A stretch of DNA of 64,000 nucleotides from Siderastrea radians. Its lineage: Eukaryota > Cnidaria > Anthozoa > Scleractinia > Rhizangiidae. Shown here one piece after another: positions 11,566 through 26,500 of this stretch. The DNA lies in the NCBI GenBank assembly GCA_964017195.1, contig OZ024887.1:5773959-5837958 (forward strand). Reading direction: 5' to 3'. Each line of letters begins with the position of its first letter. Positions within the stretch are counted from its first letter, which is position 1. A program made the translations under genes and the position numbers. The notes beneath the pieces were generated by a model. The model was not told the DNA's origin. It worked only from the letters and a program-made list of their open reading frames with translations, and did not search any database.

Positions 11566-14500
11566 AACTACGAAACGCTCACCTTTATTGTTTTCAGTAT
11601 TAGTAGTCTTTTAATATTTAAATACCTTCGGAGAATCACTTCCTTCAAGTAGCTCTAAATTGTGCACCATTTATAGACTGATAGTAATCTGGTTCCAAGG
11701 ATCTCTCTCCACTCCAAAGGAAGGGACCAAAAGAGACCACGGACACAAAGTAGCGACCGATATAGCTTTAGTGACCCGGGGGCGCGAAGGTCTTTAGAAC
11801 CCTTTAATTTCATTGGACCTTGCTAGCACGAAGCTCTATTGTTTTTAGGGCTAGCGTCATTGTTTCTGTCGTTTGTTACTGTTTTCTCAGCCAATTCTGT
11901 GAAGCATTCCAAGAGCTTCGTGGCGCCTCTTTAGTGACCGGTGACAATGGTAACAATTGCGAATGATGTGCACAGTGTGCCCCCCAAAATTCGTAGAAAT
12001 CAGTCTTTTCCAGGCAGTTTCCTTTACAGGCTATTCTAAACTTTAAACTATTGACAGCAACAAGAATTTTTAAGCACCTATACAAACCTGGTTATCTACA
12101 GAGGTTGTAAAATTATGCGTTCTTCTCAAGGGGATGGGTGTGTACTTGGGAATTATTGAACATAGGCGTGAATCAGCTTCCTCTAGCTGCAGACAGAAAT
12201 GAAATAACGTAAGAATACAATCATATTTAGGGTACCAAAAGACAGGGCGCCAGACAAAACAATCCGAGAGAGGACTAGTAGGCCACAGCTTTAAGACAGC
12301 TAAGGTTATTAAGCTGAAAGAGATAGTTTGAGATTACTTGCGATGGACAACCCAGAAAACTGTTGGAAGGAGTGGTTCCGTTTCCTGCTGTCGGCATTTA
12401 GCACAGGACTTAAAGTTCTTGACTGTGTCTTGGATTGGACAACTAACACCAGGCCAACAGATGGAACCAAAGACAGGGAAGGCGAATCAATAGCCATTTT
12501 CATCACCAGGCTGTGTGGACTTCATTCAAATGGTCGCATTAAAGAGTTTTATCCACAGGCTAAACAACAGCTCAGAGGTTCTAACCAGTCTCAGACAAGG
12601 ATCTACAGGTATTTTAGATCTACTAGTACACACATTAAAGCAAGTCAACAAGGTATCCACTTTCTTTGCGCTCACCATAACACCGATAGCTTTTGATGTG
12701 CATTCTACTTCTTCTGGATCATCGTTTGATTGTTCTCCTCTACCTTGAAGTAATGATGCCTTAAAAATAAAATAGAACAAAATAAAAGAAAAGAAAAGAA
12801 AAGAAAAGAATTAAAAATAAAATTACTGCCTGATTACATAGACACGATTGAAGGAATGTTCAGTCTTAAGAGCAAATGTTGCCAAAAATCAAACATTTTC
12901 AAAATATTGTGGCAACAGCTCAAAAATCAATTCCGCTCATATTCTTATGTTAGGTAGACCTTAATGTGAAATAAATCACTGCATAGTTCGTTTGGCTGAA
13001 TATCGATTTGTTTTCAAGAAAATCGATATTAACGGAATTCGCTCAAAAGACCGCTTTTGAAGCTCAAAATTTAAGCCAGATCTCGAAGCTTCGCGTGATA
13101 AAATGAAGCATTCCAGAGCAATAAAAATTAACCAGACTTGTAGAACGATGTTTAAATATATGTCAAAAGCAATTTCAGCAATTTCTGCTCATTTATTTAC
13201 GAGTTCTAATTAAATTTATCCGACATACTTTTGACTAGATAAAAAGTATATCAAGTTTAACCCCTAAAAAAAGTATGTGGTACCGAATATTATTCGTCAA
13301 GAATCTGGATTTCAAGAGGAGAAGGGATGTTCTCTTGCCTCCTATAAGGATTTTTAGGGGAAATTTATTGACGCGATGTTATAGAATTTTAAAGTTGGAC
13401 AAAATGCGTCGATTCAAGCGATCAGAAAAGTCAGCCTAATTAACTCAGTGTACACATACACAAACAACTTCACGTTTACCGCAGGTTTTGATCAGCAAGC
13501 AATCGATTTTAACACAAAATCCTCTAACCTTCATGTTGCTGTATCACAGATGAGAGCTGTGGTCCTTGTTCATGATAAAATTCAAGCAAAGTGTAAGGAA
13601 ACTTGACAGGATATCGCAACTTGCCATGCCGTTTCACCGAACATCCGCCGTTTTTGATGTGAGGATTCTCTTTTCCTATTTTCGTTAGAAAACAGGCTTA
13701 ACGTGTTGTACAAAAGATGCCTTTCCTTTGAAACTACCTCTGAACTGAACAGCGAAACAAGAAGTCGTTAATACAAAAACATCTGTTACGTGCTTTGGGT
13801 GATGCCGCTAATTAATTTAGTCAGAACGAGTTTTAGTGAAATCGACAACTGCATGCATGTACCACGGTAACGAAATTTTGGGTGCATCGGGTGACTTTGG
13901 GGAACAAGGTAAAATTGTTTTTTGAAATAAGCTATTTTTGTCATCCTACGTTTATTAATTTAAGGACAGAGCGAAGATTCTCAGTAGATTGGTTTCAGAT
14001 GAGCACTTAAAAATGCGTGAAACTGAAAAAAACGTACGTTGGTTGCGTGACATTAACCCTAGAGCTTTTTCCTGTTGGGCAGGGCAAAGGGATTTAAAAA
14101 TATATTCTCTGGTGGTTTTCCAAGAGGTAGCACAGTGGCTGGCTGGATTAAAATACAAAGCTGGACATGAAAATCTCCTTTTCAGTCTGAGAATGTTTTC
14201 TTTCTTTTTCTTTAGGGTGGGGCGGGGTTTGGGCTAAAGGTGTTGGAAGACGTTCAAGAGAATACTAAATCGACTGATTGTAAGTGCCCGGGTAAAAGTA
14301 ATAGTATAAGTAAACGATTCTTGGCATTAAAGGATTTTCAAATAAAGGGGAGCTTTTCCATCTGTTGTTTCAGAACTCACCTAACCCCACCTTTAATGTA
14401 TCAACTATGCAGAAGTGAAACCTTTTGCTTTACAACATCAAACAACATTCAAGCCAGCCACCTGCATGTGATAAAGCTTTGTTCAGTAATTATAAAAGCG

Positions 14501-17500
14501 GATCGGAAAGGAATTTGCAGGTTCTCGATTTTCCGAAAACTTGATTTCACAGACCCAAAAGGCTCCGAGTAGAAATACTTAGTCCGTGCCTGCACCCTTT
14601 CCTCGTGCATTTTAATATTCTTTAAAGGTATCTTGAGGTGACTCGGACATCTAAGTCACCCTCATATCAAGGTCTCCGAACACCTTTAAGAGTGATAGCG
14701 GGTCGCTGCAGCTCGCTTGGAATTATTATCTTGGAATTATCTTTCCCTTTTGCTTAACAGATCAACCGACCGACCGACCCACTTTCACGAGGATGGGGGC
14801 AATGGGTGGGGGGGGGGGGATTGAAAACCTACTTAAGGGGAAACCGCTTTTCATTTTGGGGGATTAAGGGTTCAAACTTCCCCCTTCTCTTAGCCTTCAA
14901 CCCCGGCTGCGCCCTCATTTTGTTGGCTCACGCTCTTTGCGTTTTTGGCGTTTGCAAACTTTATGACTAGGCCAAACTCCTTCAACATTGTTCAACAATC
15001 TTGAACACAACTTTGTTGTGCGATGTTGAACAAGGTGGGCAAACGAATTCAATACTTTTGACCACACCTGAGAACATAGAAAAAGTTGAATCAGTATTAC
15101 AGAACATCATTGCACAGGGTGGCACACCTACCTGAGAACAAAAGAAAAGTCGGCAAAATTGTGAAACATCATTAAGCTGGAAGGCCAAACTTGTTTTTAA
15201 AATTCAACAGCGTTAATCTGTGTTGAATAGAACGTTGAAATCCCCAGTTAACCGTTTTGTAGTTTTCTTCACTGTTGGAAGCTTTAAAAAAAGACTGCAC
15301 GCACTACTGTGTCAGTCGAGCAGAGTCGTTTTTCGTTGGTGCCTGTTGAGCATCGAAAGCGGAAAACCCAAGACTCATAAAAAGTCATCCAAGTTAAGCC
15401 CGTAGTGGGTTGTATTTCTGCCACAGGACAAAGCTCTTAACAATCTTGCAGATCATTAAATTTATTCCCTGAGAACCAGTACGAGTTTTGATTTTTTATT
15501 AATGTCTATTCTCCGTAAATAAGTGTTTGTGCGTTTAATGTACACTAGCACGTAAATACGAACAAGAACCAGGTAAAAATAAAAAGGAGGTCTAACGTAT
15601 CACCACTGCCTTATTTGAAAGTCTTTGAATGCCAGGAATCGATACAATCAGTCGATTCAGTGTTCTCTAAAACTTCTTTCCCCGAAACCTATAGCCAAAG
15701 CCCCTCCCCACCCTCACCCCAACAAAACGAGAAAAGAATTTTAAGACCGAACAGGAAATTTTTATGCCTGACTTTGTATTTTAATCTAGCCATAGTATAT
15801 AATATAGCGTTCATTAACTGTGCGACTTCTTGGAAAACTAACACAGAATATATTTTTAAAACCCCCTTTGCCCTGCCCATCAGGTAAAAGCTCAGTCTAG
15901 GGTATGTCACGCAACCAAGGTGCGCTTTTTCCAGTTGCACAGATTTCAAAGTACTCATCGAACCCAATCTACTGAGAATCTTCGCTCAGTCATTAAAGTA
16001 GTAAACGTAAGAAGACAGAATTGGCTTATTTGAAAAAAATTAAACCTTATTCCCCAAAGTCACTGGATGCACCCAAAATTTCGTTACCGCGGTACATGCA
16101 TGCGGTAGTCGATTTCACTAAAACTCGTTCTGACTAAATTAATTAGCGGCATCACCCAAAGCACGTAACAGATGTTTTTGTATTAACGACTTCTTGTTTC
16201 GCTGTTCAGTTCAGAGCTAGTTTCAAAGGAAAAACATCTTATGTACAACACCTTAAGCCTGCTTTCCAACGAAAATAGGAAAAGAGAATCCTCACATCAA
16301 AAACGGCGGATGTTCGGTGAAACGGCACGGCAAGTTGCGATATCCTGTCAAGTTTCCTTGCAGTTTGCCTGAGTTTTATCATGAACATGGACCACAGCTC
16401 TCATCTGTGATACAGCAACATGAAGGTTAGAGGATTTTGTGTTAAAATCGGTTGTTTGCTGATCAAAACCTGCGGTAAACGTGAAGTTGTTTGTGTATGT
16501 GTACACTGAGTTAATTAGGCTGACTTTTCTGATCGCTTGAATCGAAGCATTTTGTCCAACTTTAAAATTCTATAACATCGCGTCAATAAATTTCCCCAAA
16601 AAATCCTTTTAGGAGGCAAGAGAACATCCCTTCTCCTCTTGAAATCCAGATTCTTGACGAATAATATTCGGTACCACATACTTTTTTTAGGGGTTAAACT
16701 TGATATACTTTTTATCTAGTCAAAAGTATGTCGGACAAATTTAATTAGAACTCGTAAATAAATGAGCAGAAATTGCTGAAATTGCTTTTGACATATATTT
16801 AAACATCGTTCTACAAGTTTGGTTAATTTTTATTGCTCTGGAGTGCTTCATTTTGTCACGCGAAGCTTCGAGATTTGCCTTAAATTTTGAGCTTCAAAAG
16901 CGGCATTTTTAGCGAATTCCGTTAATATCTATTTTCTTGAAAATAAATCGATATTCAGCCAAACGAACTATGCAGTCATTTGTTTCACATTAAGGTCTAC
17001 CTAACATAAGAATATGAGCGGAATTGATTTTTGACCTGTTGCCACCAAATGTTTGACCGTTGGTAACATTCGCTCTTAAGCAGCTGCATTACATAAGCCA
17101 GTCAGTCAGCGAGTTGGTAAGTAAGTGAGTATGTCGGCCAGGTAAGGCTCGTTCCATCAATCTATTAGTTGGTGGATTGGTCAGTTAGTAAGTTAGTTAC
17201 TCAACTAGCCAGTAGGCAAAGAAAGCACGTGAAAAAGCAAGGGAAATCAACCATAGTCAGCCTGTAAGCCAGTCAGTCAGTCAGTCAGTCAGTCAGTCAG
17301 TCAGTCAGTCAGTCAGTCAGTCAGTCGGTCGGTTGGTTGGTCAGTCACTTAGTCTATCTGGAAGCCAGTCAGTCTGTGTCTAATGGTCAATCAATCTATC
17401 TGGCAGTCAGTCAGTAATCCAGTCAATCAATCTGTCAGTCTGTCAATCAGCCAGTCATTCATTCAGTCAGTCGATTAGTCAGTCAACCTACCTGTTGGGC

Positions 17501-20500
17501 AGTCATTCAGTCAATATTAGTAAGTCAAACAAGTAATTCCCCAAATCATGGACATGAAATGTCTTTTTATGCATTGAAGGAAAACCCACAGAAATTGCAG
17601 GATTTAATCTACCTGAATGGCTGCTCCATAGGCCAACACACCATCTGGATTGATGGACTGTAATACTTCTTTGTCCACAAAATACTCCTGCACCAATTGT
17701 TGGATCCTAGGAATACGTGCAGAGCCACCTACCAAAATAACCTGGAAGGAAGCAAAATAATGATTTCATAATAACATTAATAGGGATTCAAATTGACCCA
17801 AATCAACACAGATGAGCTGTGAAACTGACAATACCTGATCTACGTTGTCTTTGGTGACATTTGACTTGGTGAGAACTCTGTCAATAGTGGTTAGACTTTG
17901 TTGGAATAAACTTAAACAGAGTGATTCAAAACGAGCCCTGTAGGAAGAACAAAAGGAAAACTAGTTATAAGTGTTTCATATTTGCTTCATTTACAGTGTA
18001 AAAATTTGAAACAGGCCAAAGACCAAAATCGTCCCCACCCCACTCCTAAAAAAAGCCTGCAAGCCCCATGATACCGGTCTCCCAGAAGGCACTCATTTGC
18101 ACTTAGTATGCAAAAAACTTTCATGAATCATTAAATTCTTAATTTCAGCAAATTGAATTTCTAGCTTTCTCATTAGTTTTCACAAAGGTTATCAGCAAAT
18201 AACCCTGCTTTTTGCTTTGTAAGGAAATTGCATGCCATATCAAGTGCCACAGCATTCAAATAACTCAGCCATGACTATTGAGGTTGTTTTGTGGGGGCGC
18301 ATTGGACATCAGGTCTAAAGATCAGTGGTTCGAGGCCCCGGGGGGGGGGGGTACTCCCTTATATACGCTATATAGGTATGTGCCGCCCGATAGCGTAGGG
18401 TTTTTGAGGTGCTCAGTCCTTAAATAGGGTATCCTTTTTGGTATGTTTTGGTATTGTGATCCATAGATGTCCCTTAGATAGGGTCACTAAATTGCAGTAC
18501 CCACCTCAGCGCGCAAAACGAAAAAGATATGGTCTGTTAAAACTGTACTGCACACCCGAATACACGTTATAAAGTTTAACAAAGCGATTTTAAACGTCCG
18601 TGTACAGCGGAAAAGAAATAAAACGACCTATCAGTTACCCAATTATAAGTTATCTTGTTTCCCTTAAATAGAGTGCCATTTCTTGGTTTAGGGCCTTTAA
18701 AAGGGTATTAATTCTCGATTTTCTACCCTTAAATAGGGTCAGGGTTTGAGAACCTTGGTGGCACACACCTATACTAAATTGACGGGGGTACCCCTCCCCC
18801 CCCCCCCCTGGGTTCGAGGCCCAGTCCATTCCTTAGACAAGAAACTATACTCCACATTGTCTTTCTCCACCCAGGTGTAAAAAATGGATACCAGTGACAT
18901 ACTGCTGGGAGTAATCCTGCGATGGACTAGATTCCCATCCAGGAGGGAGTAGCAATACTCTCAGTTGCTTCATGCTACAGAAACTGGGATAAGCTATGGC
19001 TGTGTGGGCCTCCTCAGCTCATGTGCGTCTTTTCCTACTGTCAAGGCTGAGAATTAAAGAATTATTCCACTTGCGATGGTTAGAAATGATGAAAGCAAAT
19101 TCCTGACTGTGTAATACCTTGACACTTTACTGTGCAGGTCACTACCATCATAAAGAGACTCAATAGCACAGGTTGCTGTGTCTCTGGATGACAATACATG
19201 TTTACATGATTCAGCGCCTGCCATAAGTTTAGCCATTGCTCTGGCATTGCCTGTAACATCTTGCTTCCACTGCCTGCAACCAAAACAATTACAACTGAGT
19301 AACTGCAGGCAGATATTAACAAGTTAGTGTAAATGGAGTAAATGGACAATGTGGAGTTATTAATAATAACATTTAAACATAGAACTACATTTAAACTTTT
19401 AAACATAAAATTAATTGAAATCTGTTATTGAAGGGCCGGGTGCATCATCAGTCTAAGGTTTAACAATCTCTTTGTTTGTTTGTTTGTTTTGCTTTTTCTC
19501 AGGTTTGAACGTCAAAAACAGCAGCTAATCCACTGCACGCAAACTAAGCAGTTCTGTTCGGGCAGCCAGAGTTGTTGAATTGTGTAACAAACTTGTAAGG
19601 GAAATATGTTTGTGCTTTAGGATACTTAGTGCTCTCGATATAACTTTTGGTTCAAGTTCCTAACTAAAGGATCTGTTACATTTGTTCAAGTGAATTTAAA
19701 TGTGAAACTCATGAATTACAATAATAAATAAATAATGTAGAGACAATTATGTACTTTTGAAACTCTGCAGCAAGGTGTCGAGCAAGAAGCTCGTCAAACT
19801 TTATTCCACCCAAAGTGGTGTCATTCTCTGTTGCTAATACTCTGTACATTCCTCCACTAACAGCCAAGACTGTAACATCAAGTGACGTCCCCCCAAATCT
19901 GTACACAAGTACTGTTCTGAAAGTATAATATTTTTAGGTCAGAAAATCAATTCAAGAATTTTAATTACTGTAGATGAAAACTCAATAGTAGCACAACAGA
20001 TTTCAATGCCTTTGTTTCCAGCCACATTGACCAATACTACTGTGATGACCTTTCATGTATTACATGTAACCCTTTATTTAAGTTCTGATAGAAAAAAACA
20101 TATTCTCCTTACTGTTCTCCATTCACTTCTCATGGAAACTAGCACTACACTCACCGGACAATCAGACTTTACTGACTTACGACATGACTCCTGGGTTCAA
20201 ACCATTTACAGTAAAATGTATATGACATGTTGATCCATTAATTATCTTCATACTTAGTTGGCTGTTTGTGTACTAAGTATATGAAAAGCACAATTCTTGT
20301 TCCTACCTTACAATAGTCCGATCATTTTGTCCAATATCTGTTGAGACATAAGTAAGGTCATTGTGTTAATCAAAAGAGTTCTTTGGAACAAAACTGATAA
20401 GATGCAAATAACAGAGTAAATGGTTGCACTTTCTTGTGGAACAGTCACAAGTGCATGTTTACCATAAGCGAGTGCTGCTGCCGCTGGCTGACTGATGACA

Positions 20501-23500
20501 CGAAGAACATTGAAACCAGCATCTTCAGCTGTCTCCCTAGAAATGAATGGTCAAGTCAATACTGTAGCAGAGCTTCATAATAATATTTAACCCAAAGTGA
20601 CTGTCTGTCTGCTGATTGATAGATAGATCAGTTGACAAAGTGACTGACTGACTGACTGACTCACTGACTGACTGATTGACTTGACTGAATGACTGACTGA
20701 CTGACTGACTGCCTGACTGACTGACTGACTGACTGACTGACTGACTTAGTGTTGAATGATAGATTATTATTTTGGCTGACAAATTGGCTGGTTGCTTGAG
20801 CCGATGTTCTATTGCCTAGGAGAATGTATAAATTATTTGTAAAATAATACACAAAGTTACTCAAAAGCTATTTTAGACTTGACTACAAACATGACAAAGT
20901 TATGGTAAAACTACCTGCAAGTTAGCTTACAAATTAGCTGGTGTTACAAAAATTGAATACCTCATAGCTGTTCTCTGTTCATCGCTAAAATGTAAGGGTA
21001 CAGTGATTACAGCTTCATCAATTTCATTTCCACTATTACCTTGAGCAATTTCTGAAAACATGACAATGCCATTAACTAAAAAAGGTCCACTAAAGTCTGG
21101 CTAAATGTAAATTTATATCTCTAAATTTAATTCTATCATGTACAGAAAGGTGATAAGTAAGCAACTTTCTCATCATAAAATTCTTTGGGATAGTGGCGTG
21201 GAGAGAATAGTCAGCCTTAAGTCCCACCCCTCGGAATGATGAAGACTGAAGAAGAAGAAGAACAAGAAGATGATGATGAAGATGATGACGACGATGATGA
21301 TGATGATGACAATGATGATAAGGGAGAGAATACCTATATGGATAGACAGATAGATGCTCTTAAGGCCGATTTACACTTACCAAAAACTTCTGGCACGGCT
21401 CGAATAAAAATGGCACACGTACCAAAAATTTAGCACAGTAACCCCATTTACACATCCTATTTTCTACTGTGCTAAACACTGTAAAATAACGTTTTGGTAC
21501 GGGTACCCGACTCACGTTTTGGGCCAGCGTTCTTAAATTTTACCTAATACGTATGCGGACACTTTCATTCAAACATGGCGGGCTTTCCATCTTATCTCAA
21601 GTCAAGTCAAGTCAAGTCAAGGCATGTCGCGATAAAATAAAAGAGACAGATCCACTACTTTCTAGAAAAAAGAAGTAAAGATGCTGCCTGTTTATAACAA
21701 AGGCAGCAATACTCGCATGTACTTAATTTTCCTTGGCTAATTTCTCAGTTTCATTAAATTATTTGAGAAAACCATTAAAAGAAAAAGAACACAGGATTTT
21801 CTTGAGAACTTTCACTTTGTCACTTCCATGTTGTCTTGAGTTAAAATTGTGCATAAGCTTGAGAAAAAGGAGTCGACCAAAGGAATAATGACGCGATAAT
21901 CATAAGAAAAAAATTGGTTCGGCTCGGGTAATCGTCAGATTTTTTCCGAGCCAGGCTGGTTTTTTTGGTACGCGTACCAATTTTATCCGTGCTTGGATTA
22001 CCTTTTCAGATGGTCCGAGCATGGGTAAAATTTGGTTCGGCATGGATGAAATTTGGCACAGGGAAAGTCATTTACACTGCAAAATTTATCCGAGCTGAAC
22101 CACTTTTTTGGTATGCGTACCATTTTTATCCGAGCCGTGCCAAAAATTTTCGGTAGTGTAAATCGGCCTATTAATTATTTAAACAACAAGTTGATCAGCA
22201 GAGCTGAAAGTTAAGAATTTGATGAGTAGCACAGTCATGGCTCCATTTTGCGTTACATAGGTCAAAAAACGTTTTAGAGCAGAAATGGTCTTTTTATTGT
22301 TTCTCTGTGTCCACTTGATGTTAAAAACATCTGTTCTGCATTTTAAGCATGAAATGTACATATTTTTTTCTACGCTATCTGACCCTATCTCACTCAGAAC
22401 ATGTGCTTTGGTCACTCTCTCGTTTTGCTGCATAATTTATTTCAGCCCCTTAGAATTCCTTGGGGACACCCCAATTGTTGTTTTTAGAAACAAAACGTTT
22501 CAGTTTTAGGTGAGTTATGGCAGATTTTAGGCCCGAGATTTTCGAAGGAAACTTGCTTGTTAAGGCTTCGTTACACCTTGTGAGCACAGCAACATGGCGC
22601 AAAATGTTTCAGCATCGCTCAAAGCTAAAAATCTCTGGCCTAGGTGGATGAAAATGGCTAAGAAATACACTTATTTTTCGGTGATGGCAAGCCCAACAAG
22701 TGGCACTCGATGGAAGTGTAATACTCACATTAGTTACAGCAAAATATTGAAAGGAAGTGGTGAGTCTTTACTAATTTGGACATTACCAGCGTGGTGCAAA
22801 AACTGTTTCAGTCTTTTTCAATTTGTTCTCGTTAGCTCCACGTTTGGTATTTTGACTTAAAACTTTAACACAAAGTTGATCACATTAAGCCCATTCATCT
22901 GACACCTTTTATTTTGCATTTCAAGTAATGTGCCGAGCCGCATCTCAGTATTTTATAAAATGCCTTTCAAAAACTTACGAAGCGTTACAACGAAGGATCG
23001 GTACAAAACTGCAGTTTTACAAGAACTTCCAATAAAGCAATGTGTCTGAAAGTTAATGTGTGTGTTTGCCTTTATTGGTCTGAATTGTAACCTAGGTTTC
23101 TTAAGATTTTGTGCGATGTAAGTGGAGAAACTATTGAAAATACACTTGCACGGCCGTTGTTTGTGTTACGCGTTACATGTACATTTAGCCATATTTTGTC
23201 AAAATAAAATTTTTTTCCAAGTTTATTTTAAAGAAGACATGACTTCTATTACTTGTAAATCAAGAAGGACTATTTTCATCTGAAGGGGCTACCCTGAGCG
23301 GTATAAATCAATAAAGGTTCTTCTTCTTCTATTTGCACAATGTGAGAAAAAAATTCTCAGCATGAAAGAGGCATCAGAAACCAAGATATTATAAATAATG
23401 GGAAGGCACCCCTGAAATGGACTCATGACTGTGCTACTCATCTTTATAACCTGTAGAGCTATTTACAATGAACAAAATGCCCTACATAATTCTATAAGTA

Positions 23501-26500
23501 ATCTAGAATCTGCAATTTTGCAAGTTGAAATGTCACTCATAATAAAGCCTACTGGAATTTGAAGTGAACTAATTTACAAATCAAAACTACTGGCCATACC
23601 AGACTACCTAAGGGGGAATTATTATGTAACTTTACTACAGTTTAGAAAATCTTCAAAATGTTATTGCTACCAGAAAACCTTACCTAACAATTTTTGAAAA
23701 ATCATCTTGATTACTTCTTTAGGGGAGAATAATGTTGGTTTCTCATTCACTTCCACCTCATAGAAGGCTTCTCCATCTTTATCAACAATCTAAAAATGTC
23801 AAAACAAGACTAATTTGCAATTTGTAAATGCAAAACCAAAGAAAGCCACGCACATAATAATAAAATGCAGTCACTGGTAATCTATGGTGAGGTGTTCAGC
23901 TAACCCTGCTTACTGTAATATTAATAATACTTTATTGCTTTATATTTTGCAAATTTCATTCTACATTTCATTCTGCATTCAGTTATTGTAGCACACAGGT
24001 CTGCTTTCTCTTCATCATGTGTTGCATGTCTCACCTTGCAGTAAGATTCTTTAACCTCTTGTTGCACTGCATCATCAGAAAACCTAGAGTCAAACAAGAA
24101 AGTACCAATCAGCTTAACTTGAATATTTGGTGACAGGGCTGGTAAGTTCAATCCTTTCCTCCAAGTTCAGAATTCTAGAGTTAAAAGAAAAAGTTATGCT
24201 GAGCTCTTCTCACTAGGGCCCAGTAGTTCAAAGCAGCATAATGATGACGATGATGCTGCTGCTGGAGGAATACCCACCCAGGATTATCGTCTTAGTTTGT
24301 AATTCAGGGCAATGGCTCTCATGGACACTTCTAAATTTTTTGTTGTACATTTTGACTTTGGCTGGTTTTAAACTCCAAACTTAAACTTAGCAGAGGCAAG
24401 GCTCTTAAGCAAGAGAAACAGAAATGGTGGAAAACAGGATTAGCAGTAAATGACTTTTGAATAGCTGAGCTCAGGAGTACTTACACACTCGCTGGTGATG
24501 GTTATTAATTTGAGGAGATGGTTCAATAAGAGTAAGCTTACATTACATGTAGACTAGTGTACTCTCCAAATCAATGTGTCTCAGCTGCTCTTTGTACCTT
24601 TTAGGGATTAAAATTTGTAGTTTGGTATGGTTCAGTGTGACCAGTGCCTGCATCATCTTAGCCTACAATATAACCTGTTTTGGGGGGGCTTTCTTGTTTC
24701 ACCCCATCCTCAGAGACCCAGGGTCAGATAGTCGGGGTGAGAGTCAGATAAAACGGGCGAAATAGGTGCGAGCTGAAAGCCTGGTGCAAGGGAAAGTTTA
24801 CAAGACAGGCGGGAACAGCCCCTGGGAGGATACCTTTAACAGGACTAGTTAGTTCAAGAGCCTATTTGTATTCTTGCTTCTGATTGAGCGTAAATTTTGT
24901 GGCATTGTATTCTTTGTGCCCAATCAGCGATCGGTCCTATATACATGTAGGTCTATCGAACGAGCAAGAGAAAAAGTTGATTTCAGTATGCATGACTGAG
25001 AACTAGGTACAAGATTTAGCAAAGTTAAACTCTGTATAAGACATCACGAAAGCAACGGTGAGATAAGCTGATTGCTGATTGGGCACAAAAAATACAATGC
25101 CACAAAATTTGTGCTCAATCAGAAGCAAGAACGCAAATGGGCTCTCGAACTAGTCCGTTAAAGGTATCTTCCCAGGGGCTGTTCCCGCCTGCCTTCTAAA
25201 CTTTTGCTCGCAACAGGCTCCAGGTCACACCTATTTATCCCATTGTATCTGCCTCTTGCCCCGACTATCTGCCCCTGGGTCTCTAAGGATGGTTTCACCC
25301 ACTAAAAGCCAGGGAAAAGGATGCTGTAGCTGACTACAATTATCCTGGCACTTTTTATGGCAGGAGCCAGAAAAAAATATGACTGACAGTAAGCATAACT
25401 CTATTTATATGTTATAATCAATACCTATATGCATTTGTGCCAAATGGTAGTAGGTAAATGAGGGAAATGGCGTGAGCTCTCGAAACAAGCAGCAGGAGGT
25501 TGTTCCATCCACATGAAATAAAGCATCACATGGGAAGAACCGTTGAACCAGAGACACATCCCAAGAAGCATAAATATAACAAAATTAAATTAAAACTACA
25601 GATAGCCGTCCTCTTCCCCAGTCTCCCCTCATTTTTTTCCCGCTCTTTCGCTCGCGCTTTATTTTTCACTCGTGCTTCACTATCTGAACGCCTGGAACAG
25701 GCTAAATTACAGAGAGCAAAAATTATGGCAGCCATCATGGCATGCATATGTTGTAGTTCAATTTTATCCTTGGTTCAATTTTTACTTTCCTTTGTTCTTT
25801 TTTATATTAATAATAATAATTATTAATTATGATAATGAATATAAAACAAAAGAAAATAAAAATTGAACCAAGGATAAAATTAAACTACAACACATACATT
25901 ATAATATCATCATTATTTCCTCCAAGGGGTGAAAATGAATTAATCCATACTGTACATTAGGGATTACTTTCAGAATTTCTAATGAACACCCTGTTCTTGG
26001 CAATTTTATGTGGAAGCTCCTACTCACCTTTCCCCTCCCCTTCCCATGAGAAAAAACTGACTAAATTAACACTCTCACCTCAATCCAATCATCTTGCATG
26101 CTCTTGCCATGGTATTCTTGGAATTCCGAATAAGACCATGCTTAGCAGGAAGACCAATGGACTAGGGAAACACAAAAAGGAGTAAATGCAGAACATGCAT
26201 CACTTCCAAGCAATACCCCTCAAAAGGCTGGATACATCGATATTAATTATTATTGGTTGTCCATGGATAAAAAAATTGAGGTATTACTTAAGTTCCAGGT
26301 TTATACAATGAGGAATGGAGTTTCCTTTCACTTAACCTAAGTATGTTAAAAAGTCAATAAGTGAATAGTCAGGAAGACGCTCTTTTCCATTTGATTTACA
26401 TGGGTATACGTTTCTCTGGGATACATTAAGGCAACATAATCGACTACGTATCTGCGTGTCCACGTCAAACTGTGACAGGGACTTCTGCATTAATACATTG

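Noticed and set aside
11634..11662. Possible 29-bp HSPA14 exon reading LLEGSDSPK on the minus strand
   Set aside because: Including it breaks the phase between exons ending at 12088 and starting at 11451. Direct joining of those exons gives an in-frame Hsp70-like sequence ([17 protein letters not shown]).
18327..18341. tRNA gene at the GGTTCGAGGCCC motif
   Set aside because: There is no cloverleaf or acceptor stem around it. The motif fits a tRNA-derived SINE split by a MITE.
20537..20864. [12 protein letters not shown] frames
   Set aside because: They are translations of the (GACT)n microsatellite.
21236..21433. Acidic frame rich in Glu and Asp
   Set aside because: It arises from GAA/GAT microsatellite sequence and runs into a MITE end.
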